Notes: generated by a model from the sequence alone, not told the origin. Positions 47,340 to 59,467 are shown, numbered from the stretch's first letter. The stretch: DNA of 64,000 nucleotides from Alphaproteobacteria bacterium UBA4588 (GCA_905182195.1 CAJJAW010000002.1:186001-250000); one strand, 5' to 3'. A program made the numbers and translations.

Positions 47340-48268
47340 AAAACCTAAATGAAATTGCAGCTGAATGGGGAGCAATTGGCTCAGTTGAACTGGTCGCAGA
47401 ACGAGAAAATACAGTCTACCGGATAATGCGGACTGACGCGCCAGCAGCTCTCCGACTGCATCGAGCTGGTTATCAAAATGAAGCTTCTATCCTATCTGAG
47501 CTACAATGGACCAAACGCTTGGCTGAAGCAGGCTTTCCCTGTCCAAAGCCTATAGCAAAGCCAGATGGGACGTTTCTCACACCACTTGCGGATGGCCGCT
47601 TCGCTTCAGTGGTCTCTTGGGTGGAGGGCGCCCAGATTGGGGCTGCGGATGAACCATTTGAAGGCAGCATTACGCAGCACTGTGATCTCTATAGCAACTT
47701 AGGTCGCCTGCTGGCTCAGCTACACAACACAAGCGATGGGATTAATACAGACGGCATTACTCGTCCCACTTGGGATCTATCAGGTTTACTTGGGAAAGTT
47801 CCATTTTGGGGGAGGTTTTGGGAAAATCCTGCCCTTTCAGCCAGTGAGAGTAATTTCATGATCTATGCCCGAGACACTGCACATGCTCACTTAAGGGATA
47901 TGAAAAATGCAGATTTTGGATTAATTCATGCAGATGCTTTACAAGAAAATGTCTTTATAAATGAGGCCGGTCTTACACTTATAGATTTTGATGATGCAGG
48001 GTTTGGCTATCGCAGTTATGATCTCGGGGTGTCCTTGTCGCAGCATTACACCTTGCGATATCTGGACGATCTAATTGCAGCAATTCAGACGGGATATGGC
48101 ACACTCCGTAAGGCCCCTAGCATTGAAGATATAAAATTCTTCTTAATGCTACGTTGCTTTGCCTCATCCGGTTGGGTTATCTCGCGGCAAGCCAAGAAAA
48201 GTCCTACGCAACGAAGGTATGCTGAACGCGCCTTACATATGGCCCATCAGTGGTTAACCACCCCTTAA
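47336..48268 (+). CDS. APH-family small-molecule kinase (hydroxylysine/ethanolamine-kinase-like)
   Basis: A 310-aa phosphotransferase with the aminoglycoside phosphotransferase fold. The Brenner-like motif FGLIHADALQENVFI gives catalytic Asp and Asn, and LIDFDDAGFGYRSYDLG the metal-binding Asp. It overlaps the phospho-lyase gene by 4 nt (ATGA). In animals hydroxylysine kinase (HYKK) and phospho-lyase PHYKPL act in sequence; the adjacent pair here suggests a kinase followed by a phospho-lyase acting on hydroxylysine or an amino alcohol. Convergent with pncB, overlapping by 4 nt. Confidence 0.82.
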   Translation: MKNLNEIAAEWGAIGSVELVAERENTVYRIMRTDAPAALRLHRAGYQNEASILSELQWTKRLAEAGFPCPKPIAKPDGTFLTPLADGRFASVVSWVEGAQIGAADEPFEGSITQHCDLYSNLGRLLAQLHNTSDGINTDGITRPTWDLSGLLGKVPFWGRFWENPALSASESNFMIYARDTAHAHLRDMKNADFGLIHADALQENVFINEAGLTLIDFDDAGFGYRSYDLGVSLSQHYTLRYLDDLIAAIQTGYGTLRKAPSIEDIKFFLMLRCFASSGWVISRQAKKSPTQRRYAERALHMAHQWLTTP

Positions 48269-49557
48269 ACGATAACCGGCTGTGATGATTGCTCATCCAA
48301 GTTGAATACCCTTTTATAACGCTCAATCTCATCTACTGGCCCCATCGCTTTGTTTGGGTTGTCAGACAGTTTAACCGTCGCTTGACCGTCCGCCTTGACT
48401 GCTTTGCAAACTAGAGAGAATGGCTTCAAAGCATCATCTGGGACCAAACCGCGAAAATCATTAGTGAGCAAAGTTCCCCAGCCAAAGGACACCCGAACCC
48501 GCCCACAAAACATAGCTTGAAGTTCAGAGATTTTAGCGACATCGAGGCCATCTGAGAAGATCACCAGCTTTTGGGTGGGGTTTTCGCCACGGCTCTTCCA
48601 CCACTTTATAGCCTTTTCAGCACCTAAAAATGGGTCTCCAGAATCAATTCGAATCCCAGTCCATTTCGCCAGCCAATCCGGCGCATTATTCAAAAATCTT
48701 TCAGTGCCATAAGTGTCAGGCAAGATAATGCGCAAATTACCATCATGTTCATCATGCCAGTCAGACAACACATCATAGGGCGCTTGCCGCAAAGCCTCAT
48801 CAGATTGGGCCAATGCCGCATAGATCATGGGTAATTCATGTGCATTTGTGCCAATGGCCGCTAAATCACGGTTTTTCGCAATTAAGCAATTGGAGGTACC
48901 TACAAATTTATCACCCAAGCCTTCAGTCATCGCCTGTACCGCCCAATCCTGCCAAAGAAAAGAATGGCGCCGGCGAGTGCCAAAATCTGCAAGTCGCAAA
49001 TTTTCGATCTTACGTAGATGTTCGATCTTTTCCCAAAGCTTAGTCATCCCACGCGCGTACAAAATTTGTAGCTCAAACTGCCGCATACCACCCAGAACAG
49101 CACGGCCACGCAGTTCCATTAATACAGCTAATGCTGGGATTTCCCAAAGCATCACCTCAGGCCAACTACCCTCAAAAGTGAGTTCGTACTGCCCATCTCG
49201 TTTTTCAAGATGATAGGGAGGTAGGCGCATGGTTTCAAACCAATCCATAAATTCCGACGAGAACATTTGGCGCTTACCATAAAATGTATTGCCACGCATC
49301 CATGTACTTTCACCACGGGCTAAAGACAAAGATCGGACATGATCTAGCTGCTCTCGCAATTCTCCCTCATCAACCAAATCCGCTAGACGAATATCATTCG
49401 AGCGGTTGATCAAACTAAAGGTAACCTGGGTACTCGGTTTGCTACGAAACACCGATTGGCACATCAATAGTTTGTAGAAATCAGTATCTAGTAGGGAGCG
49501 TACAATGGGATCAATTTTCCATTTGTGGCTCCAGACGCGTGTGGCAATATCAACCAT
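48265..49557 (-). CDS. pncB: nicotinate phosphoribosyltransferase
   Basis: A 430-aa NAPRTase that turns nicotinate into nicotinate mononucleotide in NAD salvage. Early TDFYKLLMCQSVF is the typical start; FGTRRRHSFLWQDWAVQ and the core EKAIKWWKSRGENPTQKLVIFSDGLD with VSFGWGTLLTND carry the phosphate- and base-binding parts. Its ATG overlaps the pncA stop by one base (TAATG), so salvage steps PncA and PncB are coupled. The long 5' extension IATRVWSHKWKIDPI is usual for proteobacterial PncB. Confidence 0.94.
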   Translation of the reverse strand: MVDIATRVWSHKWKIDPIVRSLLDTDFYKLLMCQSVFRSKPSTQVTFSLINRSNDIRLADLVDEGELREQLDHVRSLSLARGESTWMRGNTFYGKRQMFSSEFMDWFETMRLPPYHLEKRDGQYELTFEGSWPEVMLWEIPALAVLMELRGRAVLGGMRQFELQILYARGMTKLWEKIEHLRKIENLRLADFGTRRRHSFLWQDWAVQAMTEGLGDKFVGTSNCLIAKNRDLAAIGTNAHELPMIYAALAQSDEALRQAPYDVLSDWHDEHDGNLRIILPDTYGTERFLNNAPDWLAKWTGIRIDSGDPFLGAEKAIKWWKSRGENPTQKLVIFSDGLDVAKISELQAMFCGRVRVSFGWGTLLTNDFRGLVPDDALKPFSLVCKAVKADGQATVKLSDNPNKAMGPVDEIERYKRVFNLDEQSSQPVIV

Positions 49558-50147
49558 TAGACGACGCTCACTTTTGCTGATTCCATTTTACTTAGAGCAA
49601 GTTCAAGAGATTCACCCATATTAATTGCGCGGCATAATCTCGTATCAACAGTCACTTTAAACCCTTGACGTATGGCATCCAAAGCAGAAAAGGCAACGCA
49701 GTAATCAGTGGCCAGACCTGCAAAAGTGAGATCACGCAAGCCCCGGGAATTTAAATAACCTTCCAAGCCTGTAGGCGTTATTTGGTCATTTTCAAAAAAG
49801 GCAGAGTAGCTATCAATAGCTGAACGGTAGCCTTTGCGGAGAACTAAATCTGCACGGTCACTTCTAAGGGCTCCGTGAAACAACGCCCCAGTAGTGCCTT
49901 GTACACAATGATCCGGCCAAAGGACCTGTGGACCATAAGGCATTTCAACTCTGGAAAAGGATTCCGCGTAATGACCACTGGCAAATGATGAATGCCCCAC
50001 AGGGTGCCAATCTTGAGTTAAGATCACAGCATCAAAACCTACCATCGCCTCATTAATGGGATCCACAATTTCATCACCACCCATCACCGGCAACGCGCCC
50101 CCAGGACAAAAATCATTTTGTACATCGACTACAATCAAGGCGCGCAT
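49557..50147 (-). CDS. pncA: nicotinamidase
   Basis: A 196-aa nicotinamidase (isochorismatase-like fold) converting nicotinamide to nicotinate. VVDVQNDFCPGG has the catalytic Asp, TQDWHPVGHSSFA the metal-binding Asp-His set, VLRKGY the Lys, and LATDYCVAFSALDA the nucleophilic Cys. The open frame starts at 50222, but the ATG at 50147 after GTGGGAG gives the family start RALIVVDVQNDF. Upstream of and coupled to pncB. Confidence 0.94.
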   Translation of the reverse strand: MRALIVVDVQNDFCPGGALPVMGGDEIVDPINEAMVGFDAVILTQDWHPVGHSSFASGHYAESFSRVEMPYGPQVLWPDHCVQGTTGALFHGALRSDRADLVLRKGYRSAIDSYSAFFENDQITPTGLEGYLNSRGLRDLTFAGLATDYCVAFSALDAIRQGFKVTVDTRLCRAINMGESLELALSKMESAKVSVV

Positions 50148-50306
50148 TAAGGTCTCCCACCTTAGCTTATTCCCAGAGTTAAAGACCACAGTCCCTAAGG
50201 TCAATATTACCTGCGACAACATAACAGTCCATTTTCAAAACCTAGGCAACAGCAGTTAGCGGTAGCTTACCTGCAACAGATCTTGCGGGATGCCAGACTT
50301 CAGACT

Positions 50307-51197
50307 ATGACCCTGCGCATGTTCACAGTTTCAGCACTTTACCACTTCACCCGCTTTGATGATCCTGCTGCTCTTTGCCCACCAATGCTGTCATTGTGCG
50401 AACATGAAGGCATTAAGGGCACACTCTTGATTGCAGCTGAGGGCATCAACGGTACCGTCGCAGGTCCAAAACAAGGGATTTCACGACTGTGGCAGCATAT
50501 TGGAGCACTTCCAGGCTGCTCAGATTTTGAACATAAAGAAAGTATAGCCCAATCCATGCCTTTTAAACGTATGAAGGTTCGACTAAAAAAAGAGATAGTC
50601 ACAATGGGACAGCCTGACGTAGACCCGCACGCCACAACGGGCCATTATGTGGAAGCAGCGGAGTGGAACGCCTTAATCACCTTATCTGACGTAGCAGTAA
50701 TTGATACTCGCAATGATTATGAGGTGGAAATTGGCTCTTTTGAAGGTGCGATTAATCCACAAACCAAGACCTTTCGCGAGTTTCCCGAATGGTGGGCTAA
50801 GAACAAGCATCACTTTCATAACAAAAAAATAGCTATGTTTTGCACAGGTGGTATCCGTTGCGAAAAATCTACCAACTTTTTGTTGAGCGAAGGTGTTGAG
50901 GACGTTTACCATCTCAAGGGTGGAATTTTGAAATATCTTGAACAAGTGCCGCAAGATAAAAGCACTTGGGTTGGAGAGTGTTTTGTTTTTGATAATAGAG
51001 TTTCCGTCGGCCACGGCCTTGCAGAAGGCAATTATGATCAATGCTATGCTTGCCGTCGGCCAATAACTGCAACTGATAAACAGCGCCTAGATTACATCAA
51101 AGGTATGCAGTGCCATCAATGTGTAGACGAGTATACAGACGAAGACCGCGCTCGGTTTGGCGAACGTCAGAGACAAATCGATGCAGTATCTAAGTAA
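50307..51197 (+). CDS. trhO: tRNA uridine(34) hydroxylase TrhO (YceA-like rhodanese protein)
   Basis: A 296-aa protein with an acylphosphatase-like N-terminal domain and a rhodanese domain. TrhO makes 5-hydroxyuridine at tRNA position 34 using oxygen and prephenate-linked chemistry. The catalytic Cys is in IAMFCTGGIRCEKST, and GTLLIAAEGINGTVAG, MKVRLKKEIVTMG and VIDTRNDYEV are conserved. The C-terminal CYACRRPIT and CHQCVDEY make a zinc-ribbon-like pair. The frame opens at 50283; ATG 50307 or 50319 (MFTVSALYHF) is the likely start. Divergent from pncA. Confidence 0.9.
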   Translation: MTLRMFTVSALYHFTRFDDPAALCPPMLSLCEHEGIKGTLLIAAEGINGTVAGPKQGISRLWQHIGALPGCSDFEHKESIAQSMPFKRMKVRLKKEIVTMGQPDVDPHATTGHYVEAAEWNALITLSDVAVIDTRNDYEVEIGSFEGAINPQTKTFREFPEWWAKNKHHFHNKKIAMFCTGGIRCEKSTNFLLSEGVEDVYHLKGGILKYLEQVPQDKSTWVGECFVFDNRVSVGHGLAEGNYDQCYACRRPITATDKQRLDYIKGMQCHQCVDEYTDEDRARFGERQRQIDAVSK

Positions 51198-51523
51198 GTA
51201 TAGTTAGAGCGCCCTTTAGCCATTCCTCAAGCTTTAGAATTAGAGATTCGCGCTGCAGCATCATATGCTGTAATTAATAGACAACTACGGCCCTCACGGC
51301 CAGATACACTAAACCCTGCGAATTTTCTCTAAAATGATAATGTTGAGGGAGGGATCTGCTTTCTTCAAATAATAATCCATCCAAAGCCTAGTATAGTCCA
51401 CACCACTCAATAGGGCATCGTAGGTATAGTTTTGTTCAAAATTAGGCACGACTTTAGAAGCCCACCCAACTTTTTATACCAAAATTAAACTGACCACGTT
51501 CTTAGATCCTAGTTTTAGTAGGA
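51198..51523. other. 326-bp gap between trhO and gyrB, no supported gene
   Basis: No frame has family-like content and stops are frequent. ATCCTA (51506-51511) and TAGGAT (51519-51524) form a perfect 6-bp inverted repeat just after the gyrB stop, without a T-run, and may be a weak terminator. On the minus strand a short open stretch around 51230-51320 looks protein-like but has no recognisable domain. Confidence 0.4.
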
Positions 51524-54443
<2,920 letters not shown>

Positions 54444-55070
54444 TTAGACAAATGGGATCACCAGCCTAACAGCAATCAGCAGCATACCAGATACGGTGTT
54501 GAGGCGCCGCACAGTGCGTGGTGGCTGCAAAAATGCCCGCGCCTTATTCACAAAAATAGCTAAAGTTAAATTACCTAAAAGTGGTATTGAAATGGAAACC
54601 ACAACAATAGCAATGATGTCCATCGGAACCACTTTAGTTAAATCAAAAAATCCAGGCAAAACCCCCATATAAAATAAAATAGCCTTAGGGTTTCCCAAAA
54701 TTATCAAAACCCCAGAAATAAAACCTGCCCACATACCAGGGTGGGTGAGGCGGCTATCATTGCCCAAAACGTTTTATGCTTTTAGATTTAATAACAGACC
54801 CATAACTAAAAATACCATAGCGGCCACGTAGCGCAGAATAGCTATGATGCCATCGATCTCGTTAACCACCCAGCTTACGCCTAAAATAGCGAGGGTCGGC
54901 CATATCGCATCTCCAAGGGCTCCGCCTAGCGCCAGAGGCCAAGCAGCTTGAAACCCACCAGCAATTGCGCGCGCCAAAAGCGCCACCCAGACTGGTCCAG
55001 GCGTGAGAAATAAAATTAAAAGGGCTATGGCATAGAGTGCTAGATCCGAAGCTTGCAGTGTCATACTCAC
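54444..55070 (-). pseudogene. LysE-family transporter with an in-frame nonsense codon
   Basis: Two halves lie in the same frame and are split by TAA at 54774-54776. The first half (LALYAIALLILFLTPGPVWVALLARAI) is the LysE/RhtB N-terminus, and LLNLKA runs into the stop. The second resumes DSRLTHPGMWAGFISGVLI and LGNPKAILFYMGVLPGFFD, which align with the expected C-terminal half. Undamaged, the product would be about 207 aa, a six-helix amino-acid exporter. A single base change explains the break. It overlaps the recF stop by 4 nt. Confidence 0.85.
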
Positions 55071-56173
55071 TGAAATTTTACCTGTGATTTTCCATCCGCT
55101 TCAGACACCAATAAATGTTGCGCGCGGGGACCCAACTCCTCAAAAAGCTCTGGCCCCGTGCCAGTCATCCAAGCCTGTGCCCCAAGCGCGCAAATTTCAT
55201 CATAAAGAGCAGCCCGGCGACCAGCGTCCAAATGGGCAGCGACCTCATCTAGAAGCAGTACAGGTGGGATGCCTGTTTGCTCATTCAACGCACGCCCATT
55301 CGCTAAAATCAAAGAGATCAACAGCGCTTTTTGCTCTCCAGTTGAGCTATCTTTGGCTGGCACATTTTTTGCTGCAAAAACGCCATAGATATCATCACGA
55401 TGTGGCCCAGCAAGGGTTCGACCCGCTACAATATCACGCCCTCGGTACTCAGCTAAAATAGCGGCTAAATCTTCACTATTTTTGGGTATTTCAATACTTT
55501 CAGCATTAGTAAGCGTCAGATTTGCAGTGGGAAAGGATGTTTCGGCGTCCTCCTGAGAAGCATGGATGTGCATTAACGCCTCTTTACGCGCAGCCCATAT
55601 TTTTATGCCCGCCACCGCCATCTGCCCTTCAATGGCCCGATACCAGTGTGCGTCTTGAACTTGTTCCTTTAATAATCGATTTCGTTCCCGCATATTTTTT
55701 TCATAATTCAAAACATTTTCGGCATGGCTCGGGTAAAAAGAAAGTGTCATACGATCCAAAAACCTACGGCGACCATCAGCGCCTTCGGTCCACAAACGAT
55801 CCATGGCTGGTATCAACCATAACACCCGCGCAATACGACCTAGCGTCACCTGTGTGGCGGCCTTACTATCTATGCGGACCTGACGAGCAGCACCATTCTC
55901 AGACCAAGTTTCAATTTCATGCATGCGGTCTTGAGACCGGAGAATAGCCTTTACCTTCCAACCAACGGCCTCTGGCCGACGAGTCATGTCTTCAGCACTA
56001 GCACGGCGCACCCCGCGACCGGGCGACAACAATGAGACAGCCTCCAAGATATTGGTTTTACCGGCCCCATTAGCACCATAAATAGCAATAGGCCTCGAAT
56101 CACAGGCAATATTAACCACGTGATGTGATCTAAAATGAGATAGTCTTAGGGATTCGAGGAAAAGATTGGGCAT
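55067..56173 (-). CDS. recF: DNA replication and repair protein RecF
   Basis: A 368-aa SMC-like ATPase that loads RecA at gaps during recombinational repair with RecO and RecR. Walker A is YGANGAGKTNILEA near the N-terminus, the signature and Walker B are near the C-terminus (STGEQKALLISLILA, VLLLDEVAAHLD). The start is consistent with the family (NLFLESLRLSHFRSH). It lies 24 bp downstream of dnaN. The lysE start overlaps its stop by 4 nt. Confidence 0.94.
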   Translation of the reverse strand: MPNLFLESLRLSHFRSHHVVNIACDSRPIAIYGANGAGKTNILEAVSLLSPGRGVRRASAEDMTRRPEAVGWKVKAILRSQDRMHEIETWSENGAARQVRIDSKAATQVTLGRIARVLWLIPAMDRLWTEGADGRRRFLDRMTLSFYPSHAENVLNYEKNMRERNRLLKEQVQDAHWYRAIEGQMAVAGIKIWAARKEALMHIHASQEDAETSFPTANLTLTNAESIEIPKNSEDLAAILAEYRGRDIVAGRTLAGPHRDDIYGVFAAKNVPAKDSSTGEQKALLISLILANGRALNEQTGIPPVLLLDEVAAHLDAGRRAALYDEICALGAQAWMTGTGPELFEELGPRAQHLLVSEADGKSQVKFQ

Positions 56174-56197
56174 TTGCGCCCTTCACATTTTATCAGC

Positions 56198-57316
56198 TTA
56201 AACTCGCATTGGCATAACGACATATATTGCCGAAGTATCATTACCTTCTCGCATCAAAGTAGGGTCACCCGCAGTATTGAATAGAAAAACTGCGTTTTCC
56301 CGATCAACTTGGCTAGCAATTTCAAGAAGATACTTCGCATTAAAGCCAATTTCTAATTTCTCATCACCATAAGCTACTGCCAGTTCTTCTTCAGCAGCGC
56401 CACTGTCTGGCGCATTTACTGATAGAATCAAACGATCTTCATCCAATGATAATTTCACAGCACGTGAACGCTCAGACGATACCGTGGCCACACGATCAAC
56501 CGCTTTTGCAAATTCAGAGGCATCGACCTCAAGCTTGCGTGTATTACCGGATGGAATAACACGGGTATAATCAGGAAACGTGCCATCAATAACTTTTGAA
56601 GTCAGTGTTACATTCGGTGTGGCAAAGCGTACTTTAGTCTCAGAGACAGACACGGCAATTTGCGCATCATCATCATCTAAAAGTTTACGCATTTCACCAA
56701 CTGTTTTACGCGGCACAATAACGCCCGGCATATCTTCGGCATTTGTAGGCAGGTCAGCATCAATCCGCGCTAAGCGGTGACCGTCAGTGGCCACACAACG
56801 AAGTTTTTGGCCTCCATCACCTTCAGCAATATGCATATAGACGCCATTCAAGTAATAGCGGGTCTCTTCTGTAGAAATCGCAAACTTTGATTTATCAAAC
56901 AACCGGCGTAGCATCATGGCAGGAGCTGTGAAATTAGAAGTGTATTCTGAAGAGGCCATAACCGGAAAGTCTTCTTTTGGAAGCGTCGCCAGCGAGAAAT
57001 TGGATCTACCAGCTTCCACTGTGAGGCGACCCGCTACACCATCATCAACCAGGTTTACAAGCGCACCATCAGGCAGTTTGCGAACGATTTCATGCAACAT
57101 TACGGCAGAAACCGTGCTGGCCCCCCCACGCTCTACCATTGCAGTCACACGATCAACAATCTCTATATCAAGATCCGTAGCTCGGAAGGACACATGGTCT
57201 CCATCCGCTTCGATCAAGACATTCGCCAATATTGGAATCGTATTTCTGCGCTCCACAACGGACTGTGCTTGGGACACAGCCTTCAACAAAGTTGAGCGTT
57301 CAATAGACAGTTTCAT
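56198..57316 (-). CDS. dnaN: DNA polymerase III beta subunit (sliding clamp)
   Basis: A 372-aa beta clamp that dimerises into a ring around DNA and gives processivity to Pol III and docks MutS, DnaE2 and others. Three repeats of the clamp fold are evident; the N-terminal KLSIERSTLLKAVSQAQSVVERRNTIPILANVL is highly typical, as is the C-terminal MPMRV. Normal length. It lies between dnaA (103-bp gap) and recF (24-bp gap). Confidence 0.97.
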   Translation of the reverse strand: MKLSIERSTLLKAVSQAQSVVERRNTIPILANVLIEADGDHVSFRATDLDIEIVDRVTAMVERGGASTVSAVMLHEIVRKLPDGALVNLVDDGVAGRLTVEAGRSNFSLATLPKEDFPVMASSEYTSNFTAPAMMLRRLFDKSKFAISTEETRYYLNGVYMHIAEGDGGQKLRCVATDGHRLARIDADLPTNAEDMPGVIVPRKTVGEMRKLLDDDDAQIAVSVSETKVRFATPNVTLTSKVIDGTFPDYTRVIPSGNTRKLEVDASEFAKAVDRVATVSSERSRAVKLSLDEDRLILSVNAPDSGAAEEELAVAYGDEKLEIGFNAKYLLEIASQVDRENAVFLFNTAGDPTLMREGNDTSAIYVVMPMRV

Positions 57317-57419
57317 TGCCGTTCTCCGTCACGTATTTTGAAGCTAAACCGTAAAGAGTTTTCCACGGGACACAAGGCTTTGTCGACGGCGTTTGGGAGT
57401 TGTGGGGCTAGAAAAGGTT

Positions 57420-58766
57420 TTAACCCTCTAATGAACGCCGAAGCATATCAAGATCATCTGACATTTGACTATCTTGGTTACGAAGATCATCGATTCGACG
57501 CACGCCATGCATTACTGTTGTGTGGTCTCGCCCTCCAAACCGGCGGCCAATTTCAGGCAAAGATCTGCTTGTAAGTTTTTTACATAGATACATCGCAATT
57601 TGCCGAGGACGCGCATAGCTGCGTAGCCGTTTGGGACCCAACATATCAGACAAGCGAATGTTATAATGCTCACTTACTTTGCGTTGAATCTCTTCAACTG
57701 TAACCTTGCGGTCAGAGATCCGAAGAATGTCTGACAAACAGTCCTGTGTCATCTCAACAGTAATTTCGCGACCAACCAATGATGCAAAAGCAAATAAGCG
57801 TGTCAAAGCACCCTCAAGAACTCGGACGTTTGCAGAAATACGATGGGCTAGGAATTCAACTACGTCCTGACGCACTTCGATGCCAGGATAGCTTGACTGA
57901 TACAACCCAATTTTTGACTGCAGAATGCCCAAGCGGAGTTCATATGTGGTAGGATGAAGATCGACTACCAATCCACATTGCAGACGACTAGCAATACGAT
58001 CTTCCAGGTGTTTAATCTCACCAGGGGCTCGATCTGCAGATATAATGATCTGCTTATTTTGATCGACCAGCGCATTAAAGGTATGAAAGAATTCCTCTTG
58101 CGTGCTGTCTTTACCCGCAATGAACTGAACATCATCAACCATCAAAACATCAACTGATCGGAATAGTTCTTTGAAATCCATCATCTTTCGTTCGCGCAAT
58201 GATTGCACAAAACGATACATAAATTGCTCCGCAGACAAATACATAACGTTGATATCAGGTCGATTTGACTGCAGCTGCCAAGCGATGGCGTGCATCAAGT
58301 GGGTTTTTCCAAGACCCACACCACCATAAAGAAAAAGTGGATTAAACGTAACAGGGCCGGCTTCTGCAACCCGTTTGGCCGCAGCATGAGCTAGTTCGTT
58401 GGGTTTTCCGACCACAAAATTGTCAAACACAAATCTTGAGTCCAATTTTGCACCTTGAATCTCCCGCAGTTTAGCGGACTCAGACACGGTCTGCGCTGCA
58501 TTAACGGCCAGAATGGCACGATCAGCGCGCCCAACAGAAAAAGAAACTCGCTGAGCTTGTAAGCCCGACGCACATATTTGAAGTAATATTTGATCCCCAA
58601 AATGCTGCTGTACATAATTTCCAAAAAAGCTTGTGGGCACAGAAAATTCGGCAGTTCCACCAGTTTCATTAATAAATTGTAATGGCTCAATCCAGGACTT
58701 AAAATTGTTTTGACCAAGAGTTTTGCGTAGACGGTCAGAAGCGATACCCCAAATTTCTAGTGTCAT
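57420..58766 (-). CDS. dnaA: chromosomal replication initiator DnaA
   Basis: A 448-aa DnaA. Domain I is at the N-terminus; AAA+ domain III has Walker A FLYGGVGLGKTHLMHA and Walker B VLMVDDVQFIAGK; domain IV ends with the DNA-binding RRFGGRDHTTVMHGVRRID. The frame opens at 58799, but the ATG at 58766 (MTLEIWGIASDRLRKTL) follows AGGGGAAA. The upstream region has an inverted repeat, a near-DnaA box and four GANTC sites, so autoregulation and methylation control are likely. dnaN is downstream. Confidence 0.97.
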   Translation of the reverse strand: MTLEIWGIASDRLRKTLGQNNFKSWIEPLQFINETGGTAEFSVPTSFFGNYVQQHFGDQILLQICASGLQAQRVSFSVGRADRAILAVNAAQTVSESAKLREIQGAKLDSRFVFDNFVVGKPNELAHAAAKRVAEAGPVTFNPLFLYGGVGLGKTHLMHAIAWQLQSNRPDINVMYLSAEQFMYRFVQSLRERKMMDFKELFRSVDVLMVDDVQFIAGKDSTQEEFFHTFNALVDQNKQIIISADRAPGEIKHLEDRIASRLQCGLVVDLHPTTYELRLGILQSKIGLYQSSYPGIEVRQDVVEFLAHRISANVRVLEGALTRLFAFASLVGREITVEMTQDCLSDILRISDRKVTVEEIQRKVSEHYNIRLSDMLGPKRLRSYARPRQIAMYLCKKLTSRSLPEIGRRFGGRDHTTVMHGVRRIDDLRNQDSQMSDDLDMLRRSLEG

Positions 58767-58893
58767 GCGTTTCCCCTGAACCCCAAAGCTTATAGCCAAA
58801 TTACAGCCTAAAAAGTGCTCTGCAATTACATTGCATCACAAACAAAAAAGTAGCCACCTACCGAAATAGTAGAATTCTTTCCTAGTAAATACA

Positions 58894-58924
58894 CTTAAAT
58901 TATCCACTAAAATGGATATTTAAG
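58894..58924. promoter_or_regulatory. inverted repeat with a near-consensus DnaA box upstream of dnaA
   Basis: CTTAAATTATCCA (58894-58906) and TGGATATTTAAG (58913-58924) pair along 12 bases with a single extra T in the left arm; the spacer is CTAAAA. The left arm overlaps TTATCCACT, one mismatch from the TTATNCACA DnaA box. Located about 130-160 bp before the dnaA start, it could be an autoregulatory operator or part of an origin. The 437-bp gap between dnaA and rpsT otherwise holds the GANTC cluster and the rpsT terminator, with no gene. Confidence 0.45.
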
Positions 58925-58990
58925 TAAATTTCTGGACCAAAGTTTTGTCGCCGTTCAGCAGCGGCAATCGCTAAAATCCATCATCCCCAA

Positions 58991-59085
58991 GATTCGTTAT
59001 GTGACTCGTACTACTTTTTATCCTCGAGGCAACGGGCTCTGCAATAGATCTTAATTCTTGACTCCGTATTTTCAGAAAAAGAATC
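58991..59085. promoter_or_regulatory. cluster of four GANTC methylation sites upstream of dnaA
   Basis: Four CcrM targets within 95 bp: GATTC 58991-58995, GACTC 59003-59007, GACTC 59060-59064 and GAATC 59081-59085. About 0.4 sites would be expected by chance. In Caulobacter, GANTC methylation near the dnaA promoter couples dnaA expression to replication. Position 225-320 bp 5' of the dnaA start suggests the same control here, or use near an origin. Confidence 0.5.
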
Positions 59086-59156
59086 TCCAGCTCACATATT
59101 AATCTTTGGAGATTTTAAAAATAATTCAACTGTTTTCTGAGACTTAAATAAAAAAA

Positions 59157-59186
59157 GGCGCTGTAAAAAATCTGCGCCTTTTTTTA
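59157..59186 (-). terminator. rho-independent terminator after rpsT
   Basis: GGCGC (59157-59161) and GCGCC (59174-59178) form a stem around a 12-nt loop. The stem is extended by flanking A and T runs on both sides. On the minus strand it lies 18 bp after the rpsT stop and is followed by seven Ts. Bidirectional use is possible but no convergent gene is present. Confidence 0.85.
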
Positions 59187-59203
59187 TAAATTTATAACAA
59201 GCC

Positions 59204-59467
59204 TTATGAGATAGCTTTGACCCGGGATGCCAAACGAGAAACTTTCCGTGAGGCTGTATTTTTGTGGAATATACCTTTTGTCACTCCGCGCATTAACTCT
59301 GGCTGAGCGGCACGAAAAGCAGAAACTGCTGCATCTTTATCACCAGATTCAATAGCTTCTTCAACTTTGCGTAGAAAAGTCCGAATACGTGATTTGCGAT
59401 TTTTATTTACTGCGGTCCGGCGCTCTATTTGGCGCGCTCTCTTTTTAGCTTGTGGTGAATTTGCCAT
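59204..59467 (-). CDS. rpsT: 30S ribosomal protein S20
   Basis: An 87-aa S20, a basic three-helix protein that binds 16S rRNA early in 30S assembly. The start [21 protein letters not shown] is unmistakable, and [26 protein letters not shown] is the conserved C-terminal helix. The frame extends to 59500, but the ATG at 59467 follows AGGA with 9-nt spacing. A strong terminator ends the transcript. Located 437 bp upstream of dnaA, as in many alphaproteobacteria. Confidence 0.96.
   Translation of the reverse strand: MANSPQAKKRARQIERRTAVNKNRKSRIRTFLRKVEEAIESGDKDAAVSAFRAAQPELMRGVTKGIFHKNTASRKVSRLASRVKAIS

Noticed and set aside
51226-51330. Short minus-strand protein-like stretch downstream of gyrB
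   Set aside because: No start with a ribosome-binding site and no recognisable domain; likely chance.
58894-59085. Chromosomal origin (oriC)
   Set aside because: Only one near-consensus DnaA box was found, and a cluster of boxes with an AT-rich unwinding region is not evident; described only as regulatory.
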